The translations under genes and the position numbers were made by a program. A stretch of DNA of 20,144 nt from Halovenus sp. (lineage in GTDB: Archaea > Halobacteriota > Halobacteria > Halobacteriales > Haloarculaceae), in the NCBI GenBank assembly GCA_003551265.1, contig PUMG01000241.1, positions 1-20,144 of the forward strand, given 5' to 3'. Of the stretch, positions 18,501 through 20,144 are shown piece after piece; position 1 is the first letter of the stretch, and every line of letters starts with the position of its first letter. The notes under the pieces are model-generated. The model was given only the letters and a program-made list of their open reading frames with translations. It was not told where the DNA came from and ran no database searches.

Positions 18501-19499
18501 GGTGACATGGTCGACAGTCAGGAGGTGACGCTCGAACGAGACGAGAACAAGACCGTCGAGTTCGAGAACATCGAAGTGACCGTCGACCCCGGTGAGTACG
18601 AACACGGCGTCTTCACCGAGGACGACCAGGAGACGGCCACAATCGAAGTGCTCGAAGACGACGATGTCGACGAAGTCTCTGTGGCTGTTGCTGACAACGA
18701 ACTCGACACCGACGCATTCGAAGAAGCGTTGCTCGAACGCGGCTACGCTGAGGAGGAGGCTGTCGAACGCATCGAGGAGTTGAGAGAGCGCCAAGATGCC
18801 GGCGAACCGCTCGGAGCCGATGCACTGGCCGACTTCCTCGACGACGAACTCGACAGTGACGACTACACTGTCACCGAACTCGACGCTGACGACCTGCTTG
18901 ACAACACCGACCACGATGTCTACGTCATCAACCACTTCGGTGACACGGACGTCGGTGACTTCTACGACGCACTCGACGACGACCAGGCGGTCATCAATCT
19001 TGATCAGGCCGAGGATGACGATGCGAACGCGGTAACGGAGCTCTCGAACGAACTCGGTGATCCTGGTGAGACCGACTTCGACTTCGCCGGTGGCGAGGGA
19101 GCAGACCTCCACATCACCGAGGATCATCCGCTGTTCGACGGTGTTGGTGAGGAAGGCGACACAGTTGCCTACCACGATGGAGTCGACGCTGACCGACTGT
19201 GGTTCGACGACTACAGCGGTGAAACACTCGCAGATATCTCAGCCTCCGGTGACGACCCCGACGATGCAACAGTCGGCGTGAACGATGACGACAATCAGAT
19301 TCTGCTCTCTTCGAGCGGTCGGACGATGTTCGTTATCCACGACGAGTTCACCGACGAGGAACACACGCTGATGATAAACGCTGTCGAGTACGCGGCTGAA
19401 GAGTACGTCGGTCTCACGAGTACCGAGTCGCTTCACCACACGATAGACGGCGCTTCGGCTGTTCCACCGCTATCGGGCACTGCTGTGCTGACGGGCTGA
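9594..19499 (+). CDS. Giant secreted S8 peptidase with dockerin, nine CARDB and seven nested alpha/beta modules, 3301 aa
   Basis: The ATG is fixed by an in-frame TAA only six bases upstream (9588-9590). Residues 8-33 (ISAVFLSVIMVLSVVAIAFA) are a haloarchaeal surface-protein-type signal peptide, Sec-like with no twin arginine. Residues about 88-177 form an I9-like propeptide. The subtilisin domain (about 203-530) has Asp227 (VLDTGVD), His273 (GHGTLVSG), Asn372 (SSGND) and Ser455 (GTSFSAPG), so it should be active. The only two cysteines I could find, in DPCEDAAHC near its end, may form a disulfide. A dockerin follows (539-598), then CARDB modules starting near DNA 11398, 11736, 12027, 13125, 13422, 15177, 15495, 16551 and 17592. 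Numbers 3, 5, 7, 8 and 9 are interrupted by alpha/beta domains, and a last alpha/beta domain ends the protein with a 27-residue tail. It is a paralogue of gene 1, with the same module order through CARDB 5. No membrane anchor is visible. The substrate and the role of the nested domains are unknown. Confidence 0.95.
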   Translation: MTTRADKISAVFLSVIMVLSVVAIAFAGGAGAAVTEEVQDGDLDLAEGEDGGESVDSALGDESEELTDETDTNDDVQISPTLEGSDDVEEVYITFEDPAIPATLTEREEIADFLKENTVDEDDPVVESLDGMGVDVVNTYWITNAVRATLEPSEDTLSDIASLSDVESIVEVPEYELTGEVPTEGETVFTPSDLDSDEGTWAWEQINVDEAWDQGATGEGVNLTVLDTGVDPDHPDIDLFTEDPGDPSYPGGWAEIDDDGNVGYGNAEDTQGHGTLVSGVAAAQPPDDDAEIEGVYGVAPDANLKHVRVFEGVGATDTLAGFEYAIDPDGTIQADIASMSFGAGPNVYDDTWIEPLQNARDMGVAPISSSGNDGEGEGLVGSPANIYDSISIGATTEGEGVAGFSSGWLEEADNWGSDADEDWPDEWIEPSVSAPGQDVPTSSMGGGYDEASGTSFSAPGVAGVYALMMEQAPAADITDYEDATEQTAWTPDSWDPCEDAAHCTETENGVADSRYGYGIVHAGDAVSEMNPLDSDSVLGDVTETGEVTLADVVLIEEEVAGVRGNDTEFFEFAGDLNRDDEIGLSDVVLAQEKLAGIVDHGEIDVSNVDAPAIVQGGDQIDVSADLENIGDIGALEDIEFRFAPEGEPLDEDSAIDERFVDMAAPGVEDPVADPSEIEIEFANIPTDGLPGGEYDHGIFSDDHESTDTITINAPFFEVTDLDAPDEADRDEEITVTAEIENTGNIGDTQDIEFRFNDLATAAAVEEDVTLQPDQSTEVTFDVTVDEPAGEYDHGVFTDDDDETATISVLEPFFEIDDIGAPELLEPGEEYTLNTTIENTGGAAGEQNVSYSITEDVDVAVVGNDPDEIPDDLEDTELNESLEAATGTTDTSPDDLVGIDAIADILDDRLGDHYDIDTLYLEDIEDDSSIVGDYDVHVVNDLGDELGPTDNYIPPSLHLQEEWKDELDDDQGVVYLDSGSIDEGNAVQVFSLDNTPIGAGYIDGTPNPSDTEATSADGDDLVLEVQEDHDIFRGLGTAGSEVTVIEDDTFQLWFPAGALDGQVLADGRLDGESNPTIGYTDTDGQTEIFYTVGGINAQSDLPEQFTDDGLDLLANMVTYLGPASDDRASETVHLEDGESKTVEFEETLDDDFDPGNYAHEITTDDDLASTPLQVTTPEQINIAELDAPETIDQGEHLNVTATLEHVGGEESTQDIEYVFDGDVEDSVEVTMEPDETKNVTFGKDIGVDFEPDVYEHGVEADFDEEFAEIEVIEVGEAFFEVTDFEAPDEAEAGSQIPVSANVTNTGDLDGTQTVEYDFDVDVPGLTPLDVAVVDFSEDGTRGAGFVEDLLDDELGEDDTVTGYWEDDVSDWEDSVTDSEHNVYVFHSVDEEESHMDFFLDNRDDDTTAVMLDSWGTGGQSTADAIHTLSDVTGDPEQMEDQLDGTQNAYMNAEQDHPIFDGVVDEGDSFRVMKDDEVDEGTFASMHDFSGEQIATGSFGGGDSPPNQPVSVVDYDRGLVLQSMLGNDVIDIDEFYEDAHQIIVNSVEYAGSGELTQSATAAESGGVTLEGEDDELSVAMVELAHTGGGTHVEDIDEILSDRLEDATLDRFYQDEIDGGQDSDAWEDQLNDYDVHVVQNWGPDNSDVGTEHVEYFVDNVDSTTAAVLLDSRNTGSTLNADGVRAIGDETGDPGIIEDEFNTDVGAWITPEEDHPIFDGIADEGESALIANADNDLATFSTFDDTGATEIGSVSFGEEGGTIGSIAAVDHERQLVFQSALGGDIMDPADFADDGKDLLANSVEFAASELVGEGETVISLDPGESQLVEFNVTIPDTEADEYGHGIFSENDSDVAPITVTEPDEENFQLSNLDPEDAEVETDDDPIDVDVDVDNEGTQAGTQNLTLEVVDDDTEDVVFDATVEDVSLDPNETQTVTFEDVPANTLDRGDYTHTVASEDDDISGSLTVVDPVFFQVSNLDAPDEIGSGEEIDVSADVTNTVPPTDEVTVAVVDNDIDTDALEASLIERGYPEDRAADRAEIMAERQADSPHMADALADFLDDELHDDYIVQQINADDLMDYTDHDVYVVNHFGDTDVGDFYDELDDTQAAIHLDQWEDGESNAVVELEDEFSDPGDTDRDFDGSGADLHINEDHPLFDGIGEDGDVVGYHDSPEADRLWFDDYSGDVLADISDGGGDPDGAAIGVNDDDNQILLASSGRTGFTGHDDFTDDEHTLMINAVEYAADEYVGLAAMELPDATATQDVEFRFDGDMVDSQEVTLDADQTKTVDFEDVEVTADPGEYEHGVFSDDDNETAMIDVGEGAEYELSNLDPEDADVSQGDDPIDVEVDVENIGDSPGTQDITLEVVEDDGDEPPEPVDADIAVVNPEEDDSVSYLIDDLETQTGAEVDFVEHTTLFDDIEGYVDDYDSFVAMHYEDGLDYEDDIIDFLDEVRSTDDTGLVHLDPNSEEYGIPFGGSVWALGLVDADPSDTAEIGADADDPIEVEIEDDHPIFDGVGSDGDRFDIRADDGAGQSMVHFDGYSGTGLASSVEDGDVGNYIAAVSDDDSEVLLGLGADGDEQHFEDHTDDAMQVIVNSLGFVTDELDTTTLGEATPDDVAFSDTIEDVEVGTGDTETVTFPNVPVGALDAGSYEHTVFSDDDEISGTLTVDETDFFEVSDLDAPDDVVQGEEINVSATVENTSPPVVDGIEVTVVKTEVDDDGVIEAFEDRGLSAEQIDERVDLIERQQAQLDDEYDTALGAFLSEDLDDEEFVVQEITPDELPVTTNSDVYVIQEFGEESADSFLSQLDDDQGVVHLDQKSDDVDGVSALADELGDPGEVDTDFAGGPDTHFEITDDHALFDGVGDEGETFTYHEGFDADRLWFDDYSGDILGEIEAADSSVEAGGPAVGVNDDDNQVLLSSSARTEFVIQDEFTDDENMVMLNAIEHVADEAGHFDEAMSLDDAETQDVEFRLDGDMVDSQEVTLERDENKTVEFENIEVTVDPGEYEHGVFTEDDQETATIEVLEDDDVDEVSVAVADNELDTDAFEEALLERGYAEEEAVERIEELRERQDAGEPLGADALADFLDDELDSDDYTVTELDADDLLDNTDHDVYVINHFGDTDVGDFYDALDDDQAVINLDQAEDDDANAVTELSNELGDPGETDFDFAGGEGADLHITEDHPLFDGVGEEGDTVAYHDGVDADRLWFDDYSGETLADISASGDDPDDATVGVNDDDNQILLSSSGRTMFVIHDEFTDEEHTLMINAVEYAAEEYVGLTSTESLHHTIDGASAVPPLSGTAVLTG
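11208..11388 (+). other. Dockerin domain of gene 3, first Ca2+ loop degenerate
   Basis: Two dockerin-type repeats follow the catalytic domain (residues 539-598). Repeat 1 is DVTETGEVTLADVVLIEEEV and repeat 2 is DLNRDDEIGLSDVVLAQEKL. Repeat 2 keeps D-x-N-x-D and the last Asp. Repeat 1 has Thr at loop positions 3 and 5 where Asn/Asp are expected, so its calcium binding may be weak. The position matches the dockerin of gene 1, which has two good loops. Confidence 0.78.
12162..12953 (+). other. Alpha/beta module A nested in CARDB 3 of gene 3
   Basis: This domain (residues 857-1120) shows DVAVVGNDPD, DYDVHVVNDLGD, GVVYLDSGSIDEGNA, EDHDIFRGL, TEIFYTVGG and LLANMVTYLG. It is the direct counterpart of module 1 in gene 1, sharing the GNDPD start and the SIDEGNA stretch. 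The host CARDB breaks after NVSYSITEDV and resumes with ETVHLEDGESKTVEFEETL. The nucleophile cysteine of amidotransferases is absent. Confidence 0.6.
13572..14250 (+). other. Alpha/beta module B, first of a tandem pair in CARDB 5 of gene 3
   Basis: Landmarks are LDVAVVDFSEDG, NVYVFHSVDEE, AVMLDSWGTGGQ, DHPIFDGVVDEGD, RGLVLQSMLG and IIVNSVEYAG (residues 1327-1552). A short Ser/Ala/Gly-rich linker with GGVTLEGEDD, possibly a vestige of a CARDB strand, joins it to the next module. The paralogous place in gene 1 has a single module. Confidence 0.58.
14313..15020 (+). other. Alpha/beta module C, second of a tandem pair in CARDB 5 of gene 3
   Basis: Landmarks are LSVAMVELAHTGGGTH, DYDVHVVQNWGPDN, AVLLDSRNTGS, EDHPIFDGIADEGE, RQLVFQSALGGDIMD and LLANSVEFA (residues 1574-1809). 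The similarity to module B (LDS.NTGS against LDSWGTGG, LVFQSALG against LVLQSMLG) marks a local tandem duplication. The CARDB host resumes with ETVISLDPGESQLVEF. Confidence 0.58.
15597..16335 (+). other. Alpha/beta module D with helical extension, in CARDB 7 of gene 3
   Basis: Residues 2002-2247. After the first strand VTVAVVDNDID comes an added helical segment (IERGYPEDRAADRAEIMAER), then MADALADFLDDEL, DHDVYVVNHFGDTDVGDFYD, AAIHLDQ, EDHPLFDGIG, ADRLWFDDYSG, DDDNQILLASSGRTGF and LMINAVEYAADEYVGL. It enters its CARDB host one strand earlier than modules A-C, before TQDVEFRFDG. Confidence 0.6.
16710..17395 (+). other. Alpha/beta module E in CARDB 8 of gene 3
   Basis: Residues 2373-2601. Landmarks are DADIAVVNPEEDD, DYDSFVAMHYEDG, GLVHLDPNSEEYG, EDDHPIFDGVGSDGD, SEVLLGLGADGD and VIVNSLGFV. 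It lacks the helical extension of modules D, F and G. The host CARDB breaks after ITLEVVEDDGDE and resumes with AFSDTIEDVEVGTGDTETV, whereas the matching CARDB 6 is continuous at this point. Confidence 0.58.
17700..18435 (+). other. Alpha/beta module F with helical extension, in CARDB 9 of gene 3
   Basis: Residues 2703-2948. Landmarks are IEVTVVKTEVDDD, the helical segment FEDRGLSAEQIDERVDLIER, SDVYVIQEFGEES, GVVHLDQKSDD, DDHALFDGVGDEGE, ADRLWFDDYSG and DDDNQVLLSSSARTEF. The host resumes with ETQDVEFRLDGDMV, the same junction as module D. Confidence 0.6.
18672..19413 (+). other. Alpha/beta module G, free at the C-terminus of gene 3
   Basis: Residues about 3027-3274. Landmarks are VSVAVADNELDTD, the helical segment LERGYAEEEAVERIEELRER, DHDVYVINHFGDTDVGDFYD, AVINLDQAEDD, EDHPLFDGVGEEGD, ADRLWFDDYSG and LMINAVEYAAEEYVGL. 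It is closest to module D but directly follows a complete CARDB and is not enclosed in one. The protein ends 27 residues later with an unrelated Ser/Thr/Pro/Gly-containing tail. Confidence 0.6.
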
Positions 19500-19503
19500 A
19501 AAA
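19499..19503 (-). terminator. Candidate oligo-T terminator of the minus-strand chorismate-binding gene
   Basis: Read on the minus strand this is a run of five T, 72 bases beyond that gene's stop and overlapping the last base of the gene 3 stop codon. Convergent archaeal genes often end in T tracts. On the plus strand a T4 run at 19513-19516 could serve gene 3. No hairpin is evident. Confidence 0.3.
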
Positions 19504-19574
19504 CTCCACTCCTTTTCGCGGTTCGAAGCAACGGTATTTGCTTTGTTACGTTCTGTCGATGGTAAGCGAGAGTG

Positions 19575-20144
19575 TCACCGCTTCTGTACCTGCATATCGC
19601 CACGCTGGCCGAGTGCACGGTCGATGGCGGTGACCAGCGCACGACCCTTGTCGAGCGTCTCCTCGAACTCTTTTTCGGGTTCGGAGTCGTGGACGATGCC
19701 AGCTCCGACGCGCAGGAAGTACTCACCGTCGTGGCGCAACAGCGTCCGGATGATGATGTTCAGTGTTGCCCGGTCGTCGAAGCCGAAGATGCCTATCGAC
19801 CCGGTGTAGGGACCACGCCGCGTTGGCTCCACCTCGTCGATAATCTCCATCGTCCGCGGTTTGGGTGCACCGGTGATGGTGCCGCCGGGGAAGGTGGCCG
19901 CGATTGCGTCCGCAAGGTCGTAGTCGGGGTGTAATTGCCCTTCGACGAGCGAGACGAGGTGCATCACCTCCGAGTAGCGGTCGACCCGGCGGTACTCTGT
20001 CACGTCGACTGTTCCGAACGAAGAGACCTTCCCGAGGTCGTTGCGTTCGAGGTCGACGAGCATCGCGTGCTCGGCGCGCTCTTTCTCGTCGGAGAGCAAG
20101 TCGCGTTCGAGACGCTCGTCTTCGTCTTCGGTCTCACCGCGGGG
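19575..20144 (-). CDS. pabB: Chorismate-binding enzyme, likely aminodeoxychorismate synthase component I (5' partial)
   Basis: The C-terminal 189 residues are visible; the frame runs off the window edge through [17 protein letters not shown]. The family motifs of the chorismate-binding domain are intact: [26 protein letters not shown] with the conserved His, [32 protein letters not shown] and [17 protein letters not shown]. PabB makes 4-amino-4-deoxychorismate for folate-type cofactors; TrpE makes anthranilate for tryptophan. PGG rather than PAG before TITGAPK and the TGSIG stretch favour PabB, but the N-terminal region that separates them best is outside. The gene converges on gene 3 with 75 bases between the stops and looks unrelated to the protease locus. 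The upstream partner genes cannot be seen. Confidence 0.85.
   Translation of the reverse strand, partial: PRGETEDEDERLERDLLSDEKERAEHAMLVDLERNDLGKVSSFGTVDVTEYRRVDRYSEVMHLVSLVEGQLHPDYDLADAIAATFPGGTITGAPKPRTMEIIDEVEPTRRGPYTGSIGIFGFDDRATLNIIIRTLLRHDGEYFLRVGAGIVHDSEPEKEFEETLDKGRALVTAIDRALGQRGDMQVQKR

Larger units (their letters stand above)
15177..18657 (+). repeat. Duplicated CARDB pair (6+7 and 8+9) in gene 3
   Basis: The block 15177-16548 (CARDB 6 and 7) and the block 16551-18657 (CARDB 8 and 9) have the same order. First comes a CARDB opening SNLDPEDA(E/D)V with an (I/V)DV(D/E)VDV strand and ending with EISG/DISG and a TLTV strand. Then comes one opening with a SNLDAPD- or SDLDAPD-type motif and interrupted before a TQDVEFR(F/L)DGDMVDSQEVTL segment. 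The blocks differ mainly in that CARDB 8 contains an alpha/beta domain and CARDB 6 does not. Confidence 0.7.

Noticed and set aside
15177..19413. Repeats as a CRISPR array or transposon series
   Set aside because: The repeats are hundreds of bases long, all in frame, and encode protein modules; there are no short regular spacers, terminal inverted repeats or transposase motifs.
19572..19934. Plus-strand frame opposite the chorismate-binding gene
   Set aside because: The minus strand carries an uninterrupted set of PabB/TrpE motifs, so the plus frame is a shadow.
19575..20144. Calling the minus-strand gene trpE
   Set aside because: [10 protein letters not shown] and the TGSIGIFGF stretch fit PabB better, although the diagnostic segment just beyond the window edge could overturn this.

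Overview
The window reads as haloarchaeal DNA. The encoded proteins are extremely rich in Asp and Glu, two N-termini carry the surface-glycoprotein type of signal peptide found in halophilic archaea, the intergenic stretches are AT-rich with TATA-like boxes close to the start codons, and no Shine-Dalgarno sequences precede the two visible starts. I cannot name a genus from this.

Almost everything is three tandem plus-strand genes for very large secreted proteins, two of them visibly and one by inference S8 (subtilisin-family) serine peptidases. Gene 1 (1-5528, 5' end outside) enters at the last residues of a subtilisin domain. It continues with a two-repeat dockerin, seven CARDB-type Ig-like modules (two interrupted by alpha/beta domains), four carboxypeptidase-regulatory-like domains arranged as a tandem duplication, and a C-terminal cohesin-like domain. 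Gene 2 (5802-9125) is a complete 1107-residue subtilase with an intact catalytic set and a prodomain resembling actinobacterial enzymes; it has no dockerin, cohesin or CARDB array. Gene 3 (9594-19499, 3301 residues) is a complete giant paralogue of gene 1: signal peptide, I9-type propeptide, intact subtilisin domain, dockerin, nine CARDB modules and seven alpha/beta modules.

The striking architecture is a ThuA/class I glutamine-amidotransferase-like alpha/beta domain nested inside CARDB Ig-like modules. There are nine copies in two proteins, at two different junctions, once as a tandem pair in one host, once free at a C-terminus, and with an uninterrupted counterpart in the same gene. Dockerins in genes 1 and 3 plus a cohesin in gene 1 suggest a noncovalent extracellular assembly of proteases, comparable in logic to a cellulosome. 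No transmembrane segment or PGF-CTERM-like tail is visible on any of the three proteins. The assembly and binding ideas are inference.

The window ends with a convergent minus-strand gene (19575 to the edge) for the C-terminal part of a chorismate-binding enzyme, more like PabB than TrpE. It is a housekeeping gene and marks the border of the protease locus. The gaps 5529-5801 and 9126-9593 hold candidate promoters, terminators and small inverted repeats; no RNA gene, insertion sequence or CRISPR array was seen.
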